Both the position numbers and the translations under genes were made by a program. Under the pieces are notes generated by a model. That model saw nothing but the letters and a program-made list of their open reading frames with translations, was not told the DNA's origin and searched no databases. Below are positions 8,869 through 17,303 of a DNA stretch of 64,000 nucleotides, piece after piece. Each line of letters opens with the position of its first letter. Positions within the stretch are counted from its first letter, which is position 1. This stretch comes from Comamonas fluminis (GTDB lineage Bacteria > Pseudomonadota > Gammaproteobacteria > Burkholderiales > Burkholderiaceae_C): positions 2,989,501 through 3,053,500 of the forward strand of contig NZ_CP066783.1 of assembly GCF_019186805.1 (NCBI RefSeq), read 5' to 3'.

Positions 8869-9432
8869 ATGGCGGATGGCGATTTTGATAAGGGCGTTGC
8901 CGTTAAAGTATCTTTGCCAAGCAGTATTGTTGATGGCTTGCAAGCAGTTTGTGATGCATCGGGCATCAGCAAAAGTGACGCCACGAAGATGGCCCTCGAA
9001 GCTTTTTTGAATGCAAACCCTTTGTGGGCAAGTCGCCGATACTTCTTTCCCGACGTATCTTTAGATTTGGCAAAAAATGCCAAAGAGGTTCTCAAAAAGT
9101 TCCGCTCTGGTACTTTTGTGAAGCTGGCTGGAGGTGTTTCTCACTTCCCAAGCAGTGCTCAGTTTTTTGTCGGGGTTGTTCATCGTGTTCAGGGTGAGAA
9201 CTTGTACGTTGAACTCCCGATGTATCTGAGTCGCCCCTCCGCGTTGCTGAACAACGCATTTACCATCCAAAGCCAGATGTCAATTGCTGCCGAAGCAAAG
9301 ATGGTTGTTCCTCGCTTTGAGAACATACCTAACTTGTCTGCATGGGGTGGCACCACAGCTACGCTGATTTACGAAGTACATGCAAGCTTCATCTGGGGGA
9401 TTGAAATGGACCCCAGCACGGAAACAGCCTAG
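8869..9432 (+). CDS. Unknown protein with ribbon-helix-helix-like N-terminus
   Basis: This 187-aa protein is unlike its neighbours in base use: AT-richer, with codons such as TTT, AAA and GTT common. Residues 10-48 (VAVKVSLPSSIVDGLQAVCD, then ISKSDATKMALEAFL) have the beta-strand plus two-helix pattern of CopG/Arc DNA-binding domains. Residues 55-187 form an unrecognised, hydrophobic and beta-rich domain without obvious catalytic motifs. The start is well supported by GAGGTGAT eight bases upstream. It is flanked by terminators on both sides, so it is a single-gene unit. It may be a solitary transferred regulator or effector; no function can be assigned. Confidence 0.75.
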   Translation: MADGDFDKGVAVKVSLPSSIVDGLQAVCDASGISKSDATKMALEAFLNANPLWASRRYFFPDVSLDLAKNAKEVLKKFRSGTFVKLAGGVSHFPSSAQFFVGVVHRVQGENLYVELPMYLSRPSALLNNAFTIQSQMSIAAEAKMVVPRFENIPNLSAWGGTTATLIYEVHASFIWGIEMDPSTETA

Positions 9433-9563
9433 GCTTACCGTTATCGGGATACGACCGCTCATGGCCGATCAAAGACATTCCCGATCAAGTCAGCACAAGT
9501 CACAGCCACTTGGGCCGATAGCGGGATTGTTCGATGGCACAACTACTCTATGCCAATAAAAAC

Positions 9564-9598
9564 AGCGGCTAGCACCTGTCATACAAGCGCTAGCCGCT
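9564..9598. terminator. Bidirectional terminator built from the TAGCTGCTAGCGC repeat
   Basis: AGCGGCTAGC pairs with GCTAGCCGCT across a 15-base loop. Reading on the minus strand it is followed by GTTTTTATT, so it ends the encapsulin operon. On the plus strand it is followed by ATCTTTT. Confidence 0.8.
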
Positions 9599-9617
9599 AT
9601 CTTTTAAAAAGCAAGCT

Positions 9618-11612
9618 TCAGCGCACTGTTCGGCGCTGCGACGCCAGCTTGCGCACCTCATTCACCAGCAGGTCAATCTCCTCAAAGGTGTTGTAGAAGG
9701 CAACCGATGGGCGCACGGCGGTCTCCACCCCAAAGCGCCGCAAGATGGGCTGCGCGCAGTGGTGGCCGGTGCGCACGGCAATGCCCTCGGCATTCAGCGC
9801 CTTGCCCACTTCGTCCGTCGTATAGCCCTCCAGGGTGAACGACAGCACGCTGGCCTTGCCCGGCACGGTGCCGATCAGGCGCAGGCCGGGGATGGTGGCC
9901 AGTTGCTGCATGCCATAGTCCACCAGTGCGTGCTCGTAGCGGCTGATGTTTTCAATGCCAATGCGCTCCACATACTCCAGCGCCGCGCCCAGGCCCACGG
10001 CGTCGGCGATGTTGCCGGTACCCGCTTCAAAGGTGTTGGGCAGGGGCTGGAACACGGTTTTCTCGAACGTCACGTCGGCAATCATGTTGCCGCCGCCTTG
10101 CCAGGGTGGCATGGCTTCGAGCACCTCGCGGCGGCCCCAGAGCGCGCCGATGCCGGTGGGGGCAAAGATTTTGTGCCCCGAGAAGACGAAAAAATCCGCC
10201 CCCAGATCCTGCACATCCACCGACGTGTGGGCGATGGACTGCGCGCCGTCGATCAGCGTGGTGATGCCACACGCCTTGGCACGGGCCACCACTTCCTTGA
10301 CCGGCACCACGGTGCCCAGCACGTTGGACACATGGCCGATGGCGACCAGTTTTGTGCGGTCGTTCAGCAGTTTCTCGTATTCGTCCAGGCGAATCTGGCC
10401 CTGGTCGTCCACCGGGATCACGCGCAGCTTGGCGCCCTTGGCCTGTGCCAGTTGCTGCCAGGGCACGATGTTGGCGTGGTGCTCCAGGTGGCTGACGATG
10501 ATTTCGTCGCCTTCGCCCACGTTCTGGCCGCCCCAGCTTTTGGCCACCAGGTTGATGGCCTCGGTGGTGCCGCGCACAAAGATCACCTCGCGCGCATCGG
10601 GCGCATTGATAAAGCGGCGCACCACTTCGCGGGCATGCTCGTAGGCATCGGTGGCGCGTGCCGCCAGCGTGTGTGCGGCGCGGTGGATGTTGGAGTTTTC
10701 GTGTTCGTAGAAATGTGCGATGCGCTCAATCACCTGGCGCGGCTTGTGCGTAGTGGCGGCGTTGTCCAGCCATACCAGTTGCTTGCCATTGATGCGCTCC
10801 TGCAGGATGGGGAAATCGCGGCGCACGGCGTTCACGTCAAAACCGGGGTGGCGGTCGGCCTGCGATTGCGGCGTGGCGGCTTGCGCCCCATGCACCCCAT
10901 TCGCGGCATACGGATGCGGCTTGGCCGGAGTGACAAATCCGCTGGGCAGCGTAACAGCATCGACAAAATAGAACTGCGGTGCCGTGCCAACAGCCGCAGC
11001 ACTGGCGGGTGCAGCGGGCTGAGATGCGCCCAAGTCCAGATGCGGCACATCCACAAAGCTGGGGCGAGCGCCACCTGAAGACAAAGCCTGCACGGCTTGC
11101 TGGCTCAAGGCGTCCAGACCCGCTGGGGCACTGAAGGTGTTTGCTGCAAGGGCTTGCGAAGGATTCGCGCCATCTGTCGCCCCCGCCAGTCGCGGCTCAT
11201 AAGCGGGCAACGCGGCAAAGGCTTTGTCGGGCAGGCCATTGCCCGCCTGCGCTTGCGGCAGAGCAGAAGGAGCGCGATTGACCAGCGACAGCGATGTGCC
11301 GGGGCTGGACGGCAGCAGATTGCTGCCCGGCACCTGCCCCTGCGGGATGGGTGTGCCCGGCACATTGGGCGAAAAGCCCGAGGGCGCAGCCAGTGGTGAG
11401 CCGCCCGGTGCCCATGTGGCAGGCGGCTGCGCGCCCTGCACGGGCAAGGCCGGTGCGTTGCCCGGAAGGCTGCGAAACAGGCTGTTGGCCAGCTGGGCCA
11501 GCACGGCCGGGTCAAGGGGAGGATGAAGAGGTGGACTGATGTGCGGCTGGGCACCGGCAGGGGCGATGCCTGCTGGGGTGACCGGCGCGATGTTTGCAAT
11601 ATCGGAACTCAA
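9618..11612 (-). CDS. Encapsulin cargo: SufS-type cysteine desulfurase with disordered targeting domain
   Basis: This 664-aa protein has two parts. Residues 1 to ~255 are low-complexity Pro/Ala/Gly/Gln-rich and predicted disordered. They contain VLAQLANSLFRSLP (37-50), which resembles the LARLANEFF-type shell-binding motif described for Family 2A encapsulin cargo, and a second short hydrophobic patch (PQFYFVDAV). From FDVNAVRRDFPIL (258) onward it is a PLP-dependent group II cysteine desulfurase with the PLP lysine in SGHKIFAPTGIG (Lys481) and the catalytic cysteine in RTGHHCAQP (Cys619). It releases sulfur from cysteine as a persulfide. The start is TTG at 11612, nine bases after AGGAG. The srpI stop is 92 bp upstream, and serine acetyltransferase and rhodanese genes precede it. 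SufS itself is only ~410 aa, and the extension marks this as the encapsulated desulfurase rather than the housekeeping one. Confidence 0.95.
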   Translation of the reverse strand: MSSDIANIAPVTPAGIAPAGAQPHISPPLHPPLDPAVLAQLANSLFRSLPGNAPALPVQGAQPPATWAPGGSPLAAPSGFSPNVPGTPIPQGQVPGSNLLPSSPGTSLSLVNRAPSALPQAQAGNGLPDKAFAALPAYEPRLAGATDGANPSQALAANTFSAPAGLDALSQQAVQALSSGGARPSFVDVPHLDLGASQPAAPASAAAVGTAPQFYFVDAVTLPSGFVTPAKPHPYAANGVHGAQAATPQSQADRHPGFDVNAVRRDFPILQERINGKQLVWLDNAATTHKPRQVIERIAHFYEHENSNIHRAAHTLAARATDAYEHAREVVRRFINAPDAREVIFVRGTTEAINLVAKSWGGQNVGEGDEIIVSHLEHHANIVPWQQLAQAKGAKLRVIPVDDQGQIRLDEYEKLLNDRTKLVAIGHVSNVLGTVVPVKEVVARAKACGITTLIDGAQSIAHTSVDVQDLGADFFVFSGHKIFAPTGIGALWGRREVLEAMPPWQGGGNMIADVTFEKTVFQPLPNTFEAGTGNIADAVGLGAALEYVERIGIENISRYEHALVDYGMQQLATIPGLRLIGTVPGKASVLSFTLEGYTTDEVGKALNAEGIAVRTGHHCAQPILRRFGVETAVRPSVAFYNTFEEIDLLVNEVRKLASQRRTVR

Positions 11613-11639
11613 GACCGTTTCTCCTGAATGGATGGAGAG

Positions 11640-11703
11640 CTCGCTGACAGCTATCGAAATTGATAGCTATCAGCGCCTTAAATCACTAGACTTTGGCCGC
11701 TTT
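11640..11703. repeat. TAGCTATC/TGATAGCTATCAGCGC repeat between srpI and the desulfurase gene
   Basis: GACAGCTATCGAAATTGATAGC forms a small inverted repeat and resembles the TAGCTGCTAGCGC family found at other intergenic sites here. It could form an RNA hairpin in the intercistronic spacer, but there is no T-run on the minus strand, so it is not a clear terminator. Confidence 0.45.
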
Positions 11704-12636
11704 TTACTTATAGGTGTCCAGCGCCGAGTAGTCGTGATAGCGGTCAATGCGCACATCGTCCAGCACGGCCAGCGCATCGGGCGTCAGCACAGCCAGAGAG
11801 CAGTACAGCGAGATCAAATACGAGCTGATGGCCTGATCGTTGATACCCATGAAGCGCACCGACAGGCCGGGGCTTTGCTCGCCCGCCAGACCCGGCTGGA
11901 ACAGACCGACCACGCCCTGGCGACGGTCGCCCACGCGCAGCAGGATGATGCTGCTTTTGCCATCGGCCACGGGAATCTTGTCCGACGGAATCAGTGGCAC
12001 GCCGCGCCAGGTGATGAACTGGCTGCCAAACAGGCTGACCGTGGGCGGCGGCGTGCCACGGCGCGTGGCTTCGCGGCCAAAGGCGGCAATGGTCAGCGGG
12101 TGAGCCAGAAAGAAGGCCGGTTCCTTCCAGACCTTGGTCAGCAGCTCGTCCAGATCGTCTGGGGTGGGCCCACCGTCATCGCTCAGGGGGAAGATGCGCT
12201 GCTCATCCGTCACCTGCGCCAGCAGGCCGTAGGCGGCGTTGTTGATGAGCTCGCTTTCCTGATTCTCCTTGATGGTTTCGATGGTCAGGCGCAGCTGCTC
12301 CTTGATCTGGTCATGCGGGCTGCTGTACAGATCCGAGATGCGGGTGTGCACATCCAGCACGGTGGAGACCGCGTTCAGAAAATACTCGCGCGGCGCTTCG
12401 TCGTAATCCACAAAAGTGCGCGGCAGCTGGTTTTCAAACTGCTTGGCGGTGCAGGTGACTTTGATGTCCTCGGGGTTCTTGACCTGATTGACGCGGTAGA
12501 TGCCCGCCTCTACCGGCACCCATTGCAGCAGATGGGTAAGCCAGCGCGGCGTGATGGTGGCCAGCTGGGGCGCGGTCTTGGTGGCGTTAGCAAGCTGGCG
12601 GGCGGCGTTGTCGCCCAGAGTGTGCAAAGTAGTCAT
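11704..12636 (-). CDS. srpI: Family 2A encapsulin nanocompartment shell protein (SrpI)
   Basis: This 310-aa HK97-fold shell protein closely matches the cyanobacterial SrpI / mycobacterial Major Membrane Protein I group. Diagnostic stretches are ARQLANATKT, ITPRWLTHLLQWVPVEAGIYR, ISDLYSSPHDQIKEQLRLTI, KEPAFFLAHPLTIAAFGREA, FITWRGVPLIPSDK, VVGLFQPGL and LSVRFMGINDQAISSYLISL. Family 2A shells form ~25-nm T=1 cages that enclose cysteine desulfurase; work on homologues links them to sulfur starvation and elemental sulfur storage. Length is typical (306-312 aa). It sits 64 bp after the serine acetyltransferase gene and before the cargo gene. There is no inserted cNMP-binding domain, which separates it from Family 2B. 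Confidence 0.97.
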   Translation of the reverse strand: MTTLHTLGDNAARQLANATKTAPQLATITPRWLTHLLQWVPVEAGIYRVNQVKNPEDIKVTCTAKQFENQLPRTFVDYDEAPREYFLNAVSTVLDVHTRISDLYSSPHDQIKEQLRLTIETIKENQESELINNAAYGLLAQVTDEQRIFPLSDDGGPTPDDLDELLTKVWKEPAFFLAHPLTIAAFGREATRRGTPPPTVSLFGSQFITWRGVPLIPSDKIPVADGKSSIILLRVGDRRQGVVGLFQPGLAGEQSPGLSVRFMGINDQAISSYLISLYCSLAVLTPDALAVLDDVRIDRYHDYSALDTYK

Positions 12637-12700
12637 GAGGCTTGGTTACAGCGGTTGGGGGAACGGATTGGGGGAGCGGGTTGAGGAAAAACTGAAAAGC

Positions 12701-13642
12701 TCAGGCGGCAGCGGGCAGCGGATGCACTTTTTCCACCGGGCTGGACTGGGAGACATGGGTTTGCGGCGGCACATCCTGCGTGACCCAGACATTGCCGCCA
12801 ATGACGGCGCCGCGCCCGATGGTGATGCGGCCCAGAATCGTAGCGCCGGCGTAGATCACCACGTCGTCCTGCACCACGGGGTGGCGCGGCCAGCCTTTTT
12901 GCAGATGGCCCTGGGCGTCGCGCGGAAAGCGCTTGGCCCCCAGCGTGACAGCCTGATAGATGCGCACATTGCGGCCAATCACGGCTGTTTCACCCACCAC
13001 CACGCCGGTGCCGTGGTCGATAAAGCAGCCAGCGCCAATGCGTGCGCCGGGGTGAATGTCTATGCCCGTCTGGCCGTGGGCCAGCTCAGCCACCATGCGC
13101 GCCAGCAGGGGCAGCTCCAGCCGGTACAGCACATGGGCAATGCGGTGGTGAATGAGCGCCAGCACGCCGGGGTAGCTGAGCACGACTTCATCCACGCTCT
13201 GCGCCGCAGGGTCGCCATGAAAAGCGGCCAGCACATCCACATCCAGCAGCTTGCGCAAACCGGGCAGTTCCAGCGCAAATTCATGCACTGCCTTGGCGGC
13301 GCGCAGCTCATGGGCGCGTTCGCTGTGCTCGCTGTACTCGGCATCACGCTCGCCGTCCTGGCGGGCGCGGTAGCGCAGTTCGATGCGGGCCTGGTCCTGC
13401 AGCGTCTGCAAGGCGGTGTCCAGCGTGTGGCCGATGAAGAAATCTTCGCTGGACTGGCGCAGCTCCGTGGGGCCCAGGCGCAGCGGATAGAGCACGCCCT
13501 TGAGCGACTCTATGGCCTGCGTTACCGCGTCCCGCGAGGGAAACTCGCGCTGCGCAATATCGGTGCGGCCCTGCGATTCGCGCCAGCTCTCGCGCACCAG
13601 ACGCAGTTCAGCCACGATGTCGGAAATGGGAAAGTCACTCAT
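12701..13642 (-). CDS. epsC: Serine O-acetyltransferase (EpsC/CysE type), encapsulin-associated
   Basis: This 313-aa enzyme makes O-acetylserine from serine and acetyl-CoA, the acceptor for sulfide in cysteine synthesis. The C-terminal left-handed beta-helix shows the hexapeptide pattern (IHPGARIGAGCFIDHGTG, VVVGETAVIGRNVRIYQAVT, ILGRITIGRGAVIGGNVWV) with the catalytic His in the DHGTG loop. The N-terminal helical domain is the SATase type, longer than minimal hexapeptide transferases. In Family 2A encapsulin operons this enzyme pairs with the desulfurase, so cysteine supply and sulfur withdrawal are encoded together. It has no disordered targeting tail, so it is probably not packaged. Confidence 0.93.
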   Translation of the reverse strand: MSDFPISDIVAELRLVRESWRESQGRTDIAQREFPSRDAVTQAIESLKGVLYPLRLGPTELRQSSEDFFIGHTLDTALQTLQDQARIELRYRARQDGERDAEYSEHSERAHELRAAKAVHEFALELPGLRKLLDVDVLAAFHGDPAAQSVDEVVLSYPGVLALIHHRIAHVLYRLELPLLARMVAELAHGQTGIDIHPGARIGAGCFIDHGTGVVVGETAVIGRNVRIYQAVTLGAKRFPRDAQGHLQKGWPRHPVVQDDVVIYAGATILGRITIGRGAVIGGNVWVTQDVPPQTHVSQSSPVEKVHPLPAAA

Positions 13643-13792
13643 GATGTTTTCCTTTTTTGAGGCAAAAGAGTCCCCACAACGCTTTATTCAAAAGCGCTGA
13701 TAGCTATCGTTTTTGAAATTCAATAAGCCGTTACGGCTCGGCAAGCTGCATGCGGCATGCCCAAGGCCAGAGACGGCCAGCCGCTCAGTGGG
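13643..13792. repeat. Spacer between rhodanese and epsC with TAGCTATC repeat
   Basis: In this 150-bp spacer, GCGCTGATAGCTATCG at 13694-13709 matches the dispersed TAGCTGC family. The rest shows no further feature I can support. Confidence 0.45.
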
Positions 13793-14290
13793 TCAATCCT
13801 GCTGCCACGGCAGGCCATGAAAGCGCCAGCCGTCAGCCCGGCCCCGGTGCTGCGCTTCATCCAGCTCGCCTTCAAAGCCTTCGCTGATATTGAAGACATG
13901 GGGCAGACCGGCCTTGGCCGCTTCCTGTGCCGCCAGCGTGGAGCGTTTGCCGCTGCGACACAGCAGCAGGGCAATGGCGGGCTGTGGCTGCCTGGCCAGC
14001 AGCGCCGTCAGCTCACGCACAAAGCGCGGGTTGCGCGACAGCGCCGTGCCCGTGGCCCAGGGCACATGGGCGCTGCCGGGCACATGGCCCACAAATTTGC
14101 GCTCTTCAGCGGTGCGCACATCCACCAGCAAGGCCAGGCCCTGCTCTACCAGTTGCCAGGCCTCCTGCGGAGGGATAGAGCCCGCAAATGACAAGCCCTG
14201 CGCCGCAGCCTGGGCGGCGGCTTCTTTCAGTGCGGGAAGGTTGGAGATATCTGTCATGACTGATTCATCTAAAGAATTCAATGCACTCAT
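13793..14290 (-). CDS. Rhodanese-like sulfurtransferase, encapsulin-associated
   Basis: This single rhodanese domain protein is 165 aa from the ATG at 14290 (AGG ten bases upstream) or 154 aa from the ATG at 14257. The active-site loop is intact: LLLCRSGKRST, with the persulfide-forming Cys followed by RSGKR. Upstream features of the fold are ALLVDVRTAEERKFVGHVPGSAHVPW. Rhodaneses accept persulfide sulfur from cysteine desulfurases and pass it on, and this gene is a recognised companion of Family 2A encapsulin shells. It follows the CysB-type regulator by 64 bp. Whether it acts outside the shell or at its pores cannot be read from sequence. Confidence 0.93.
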   Translation of the reverse strand: MSALNSLDESVMTDISNLPALKEAAAQAAAQGLSFAGSIPPQEAWQLVEQGLALLVDVRTAEERKFVGHVPGSAHVPWATGTALSRNPRFVRELTALLARQPQPAIALLLCRSGKRSTLAAQEAAKAGLPHVFNISEGFEGELDEAQHRGRADGWRFHGLPWQQD

Positions 14291-14354
14291 GCTGCGCCTG
14301 CTAAGACATTCCACCAACGAACAAAAATCAGATTGCTTATGCGAAAAACGAGGA

Positions 14355-15287
14355 TCAGGCCGCCTCTGATTGCAAGGCCTTGCGCACCACCTCTGCCGTG
14401 AGCGTGGGCACAAAGCTTTCGATAAAGGCATAGGCGTAGCCACGCAGCCACGCGCCACGGCGCAGGGCCAGCCGCGTGAGGTTGACCTCGAACAGATGGC
14501 GCCCGTCAATGGCACGCAGATGGCGGTCACGCTCGGCATCAAAGGCAATCGAGGCGATGATGCCCACGCCCATGCCCAGTTCCACATAGGTCTTGACCAC
14601 ATCGGCATCCATGGCCGTCAGCACCACATCCGGGGCCAGACCGGCTGCAGCAAAAGCCTTGTCGATATGGGCGCGGCCCGTGTAGCCCTGCTCGTAGGTG
14701 ATGATGGGAAAACGCGCCAGCGCCTCAAGCGACACAGGGCCGGCTTCCTCCAGCAAAGGGTGCCCGGGCGGCACCACAATGCTGTGCGACCAGCGGTAGC
14801 AAGGCAGGGTCACCAGTGGCTCATAGCTGCCCAGCGCTTCGGTGGCCACGCCGATATCGGCCTCGCCCGAGAGCAGCATTTCCGCCACCTGGCGCGGCGA
14901 GCCCTGGTGCAGATGCAAGGACACCTGCGGATACAGCGCACGAAAGTCCCGCACCACCTGCGGCAGCGCATAACGGGCCTGGGAATGGGTGGCGGCAATC
15001 GACAGACCGCCCTGCTCGCTGGCGCGAAAATCCTCGCCAGCGCGGCGCAGATTGTCGGCTTCCAGCAGCATGCGCTCCACAATGGGCAGCAGGCTGGTGC
15101 CCGGCGGCGTCAGCCCCGTCAGGCGCTTGCCTGCACGCACAAAAATGTCGATACCCAGCTCATCCTCCAGCTCCCGAATCTGCCGGCTCACGCCGGGCTG
15201 GGAGGTGTGGAGCATGGTCGCCACTTCGGTGAGATTGAAGCCACGGCGCACAGCCTCTCTTACGGATCGCAGTTGCTGAAAATTCAT
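14355..15287 (-). CDS. CysB/Cbl-type LysR transcriptional regulator
   Basis: This 310-aa LysR protein has the CysB-subfamily N-terminus (MNFQQLRSVREAVRRGFNLT, then VATMLHTSQPGVSRQIRELE) and a ligand domain with TTYEQGYTGR-like ITYEQGYTGRAHIDKAF. CysB and Cbl activate sulfate and sulfonate genes when N-acetylserine is high and adenylylsulfate or thiosulfate is low. It sits between ssuB (62-bp gap) and the rhodanese gene (64 bp) on the same strand, so it may be co-transcribed with both modules and control them. CysB versus Cbl cannot be settled without alignment; position next to ssu favours a Cbl-like role. Confidence 0.92.
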   Translation of the reverse strand: MNFQQLRSVREAVRRGFNLTEVATMLHTSQPGVSRQIRELEDELGIDIFVRAGKRLTGLTPPGTSLLPIVERMLLEADNLRRAGEDFRASEQGGLSIAATHSQARYALPQVVRDFRALYPQVSLHLHQGSPRQVAEMLLSGEADIGVATEALGSYEPLVTLPCYRWSHSIVVPPGHPLLEEAGPVSLEALARFPIITYEQGYTGRAHIDKAFAAAGLAPDVVLTAMDADVVKTYVELGMGVGIIASIAFDAERDRHLRAIDGRHLFEVNLTRLALRRGAWLRGYAYAFIESFVPTLTAEVVRKALQSEAA

Positions 15288-15349
15288 GATTTTGATAGCT
15301 GCAAGACCGTATATCTACTGGACTTGCAGCCCTTTTCTTTCTAGTTTTA
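15288..15349. repeat. TAGCTGCAAG inverted spacer upstream of the LysR gene
   Basis: TTTGATAGCTGCAAG and CTTGCAGCCCTTTTC in this 62-bp spacer form an imperfect inverted repeat (GCTGCAAG/CTTGCAGC) and belong to the TAGCTGC dispersed family. The hairpin could act as a partial terminator or processing site between ssuB and the regulator. Confidence 0.5.
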
Positions 15350-16330
15350 TCAAATCGCCCAACGCAAACCGCTGGCGGATACTCCGGGCCAGCTGTTTTG
15401 CGGGGGCTCACCCAGCTCATCGGCAATATCGGCCTCTGGCTTTTGCAGAACGCGGTCCAGAATGCGGGTTTCCAGCGCGGCAAAACGGGCATCGCCATGC
15501 ACACGCGGGCGCGGCAGGTCGATGCGTTCATCCAGCGCAATGCGCCCGTCTTCGATCAGCACCACACGGTCGGCCAGGGCCACGGCTTCCTGCACATCGT
15601 GGGTGACCAGCAAGGCGGTAAAGCCGTGGCTGCGCCACAGGCCTTCGATCAGGCGGTGCATCTCAATGCGTGTGAGCGCATCCAGCGCTCCCAGCGGCTC
15701 GTCCAGCAGCAGCAAACGCGGCTGGTGCACCAGGGCGCGGGCCAGTGCCACACGCTGGCGCTGGCCACCCGACAAACGCGCAGGCCATTCGTTCTCACGA
15801 TCTGCCAGCCCCACCTGCGCCAGCACCTTGCGGCCCTGCTCACGCGCCGATTCGGGCAGGCCCAGAATCACGTTGTCCAGCACCCGCTTCCAGGGCAGCA
15901 GACGCGCGTCCTGAAACATGATGCGCGTGTCCTTTTTTGCTTCTTTGGCTGCCGTTTCGTCAATCAGCAACTGGCCTGCACTAGCGCCCTCCAGCCCCGC
16001 CACCAGCCGCAGCAGCGTGGACTTGCCGCAGCCGCTGCGCCCCACGATGGCAATGAACTCGCCGGGCTGCACATCCAGCTGCACCTGCTTGAGCACTTCC
16101 CGATCGCCATAGCACTTGGTCAGCTGCTGGGTCTGCAAATGCACGCCCTTGGGCACGCTGCGCCCGGCCTGCGCTGCATCAGCGGCCTGAGCCTTGTCCC
16201 CCAGCTTGCCGCTGGCCAGCAGCGCCTCGGCCTCGTCCCAGGAAGCCTCCCAGGCCACCAGCGGCTGGCGCGCATTGAAAGCACCGGCGCTGACCAGCGA
16301 CTGCGTCAAACGATTCCATAAACTGCTCAT
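15350..16330 (-). CDS. ssuB: Aliphatic sulfonate ABC transporter ATP-binding protein with N-terminal extension
   Basis: This 326-aa ABC ATPase has Walker [10 protein letters not shown] (97-105), signature [15 protein letters not shown], Walker [13 protein letters not shown] and VTHDVQEA. The ATPase core begins near residue 63. The first ~45 residues ([20 protein letters not shown], then [20 protein letters not shown]) are an extension not present in E. coli SsuB (255 aa). They closely match the 67-aa free-standing protein encoded at 20374-20577. Start is ATG at 16330; a TTG four codons upstream is possible. It is the last gene of ssuEADCB. Confidence 0.95.
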   Translation of the reverse strand: MSSLWNRLTQSLVSAGAFNARQPLVAWEASWDEAEALLASGKLGDKAQAADAAQAGRSVPKGVHLQTQQLTKCYGDREVLKQVQLDVQPGEFIAIVGRSGCGKSTLLRLVAGLEGASAGQLLIDETAAKEAKKDTRIMFQDARLLPWKRVLDNVILGLPESAREQGRKVLAQVGLADRENEWPARLSGGQRQRVALARALVHQPRLLLLDEPLGALDALTRIEMHRLIEGLWRSHGFTALLVTHDVQEAVALADRVVLIEDGRIALDERIDLPRPRVHGDARFAALETRILDRVLQKPEADIADELGEPPQNSWPGVSASGLRWAI

Positions 16331-16373
16331 CACCCACTCCAATCTTGTCTGTTCAAAACCGCCACACCCCCAA

Positions 16374-16466
16374 GCCAGAGACAGCGAGCAAGGGCCGCCC
16401 CGCAGCGAGGCTGTCGTCCCCCTCCCGAAGAGAGAGGGGGAAGCGGCGCAGCCGCTCAGGGGGTGT
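16374..16466 (-). repeat. 3'-adjacent structured repeat, copy B (after ssuC)
   Basis: Read on the minus strand it starts CCCCCTGAGCGGC just after the ssuC stop. It shows stem 1 GCGGC/GCCGC, stem 2 TTCCCCCTCTCTC/GGGAGGGGGA, and stem 3 GACAGC ... GCTGTC enclosing GGGGCGGCCCTTGC. Confidence 0.85.
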
Positions 16467-17293
16467 CACCGATAACTCGGATGCCACCGCAACCACCAGC
16501 GCTCCAGCCCCCGGGCAAAAAAGTCGGCCAGCTTGCCCAGAATGGCGTAGAGCAGGATGCCCACCAGCACCACATCGGTCTGCAGAAATTCGCGGGCGTT
16601 CATGGTCAGGTAGCCAATGCCCGCCTGCGCCGAGATGGTTTCGGCCACGATCAGAATCACCCACATCAGCCCCAGCGAAAAACGCAGGCCCACCAGAATG
16701 GAAGACAGCGCGCCGGGCAGCACGATGTCGCGGTACAGCTGCCAGCGCGTGAGGCCGTAGCTTTTGCCCATCTCGATCAGCCCCGGGTCCACATTGCGAA
16801 TGCCGTGAAAGGTATTGAGGTAAATGGGAAAGAACACCGAGATGCTGATGAGAAACAGCTTGGCCGATTCATCAATGCCAAACCACAGAATGACCAGCGG
16901 AATCAGCGCCAGCGCGGGGATGTTGCGCACCATCTGAATGGTGGAATCGAGCAGCGTTTCGGCCCAGCGCAGTGAACCTGTGAGCAGGCCCAGTGCCAGC
17001 CCCGCGCTGCCACCAATGGCCAGCCCCGCCAGTGCACGCCCGGCGCTGACCTTGACATGGGTCCACAGCTCGCCTGATTCGGCCAGTGTCCACGCGGCAC
17101 GCAGCACATCCAGCGGCGCAGGAAGAACCCGCGTGGACAGCCAGCCATAGGCCGATGCGGCCTGCCACACGGCAATCAGCGCCAGAGGCACCAGCCATGG
17201 CAGCAGCCGCTGGCCCACCTGGCGGGCAAACGGCCCCCATCGCAGCGGCGCATCGCTCGCAGACTTCAGCGCAAGGGTTGGAACATCGCTCAT
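16466..17293 (-). CDS. ssuC: Aliphatic sulfonate ABC transporter permease
   Basis: This 275-aa inner-membrane permease has about six transmembrane segments and the EAA-type cytoplasmic loop (GLIEMGKSYGLTRWQLYRDI). Start is ATG at 17293; the frame is open 64 codons further upstream but that stretch overlaps ssuD. It begins 10 bp after the ssuD stop, so translation is probably coupled. Together with SsuA and SsuB it imports alkanesulfonates for desulfonation by SsuD/SsuE. Length matches E. coli SsuC (263 aa). Confidence 0.95.
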   Translation of the reverse strand: MSDVPTLALKSASDAPLRWGPFARQVGQRLLPWLVPLALIAVWQAASAYGWLSTRVLPAPLDVLRAAWTLAESGELWTHVKVSAGRALAGLAIGGSAGLALGLLTGSLRWAETLLDSTIQMVRNIPALALIPLVILWFGIDESAKLFLISISVFFPIYLNTFHGIRNVDPGLIEMGKSYGLTRWQLYRDIVLPGALSSILVGLRFSLGLMWVILIVAETISAQAGIGYLTMNAREFLQTDVVLVGILLYAILGKLADFFARGLERWWLRWHPSYR

Positions 17294-17303
17294 GACAGAT
17301 CCT

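Noticed and set aside
11704..12636. SrpI as a phage major capsid protein, hinting at a prophage
   Set aside because: It shares the HK97 fold with capsids but matches encapsulin Family 2A closely, has its known enzyme partners beside it, and no phage genes are near.
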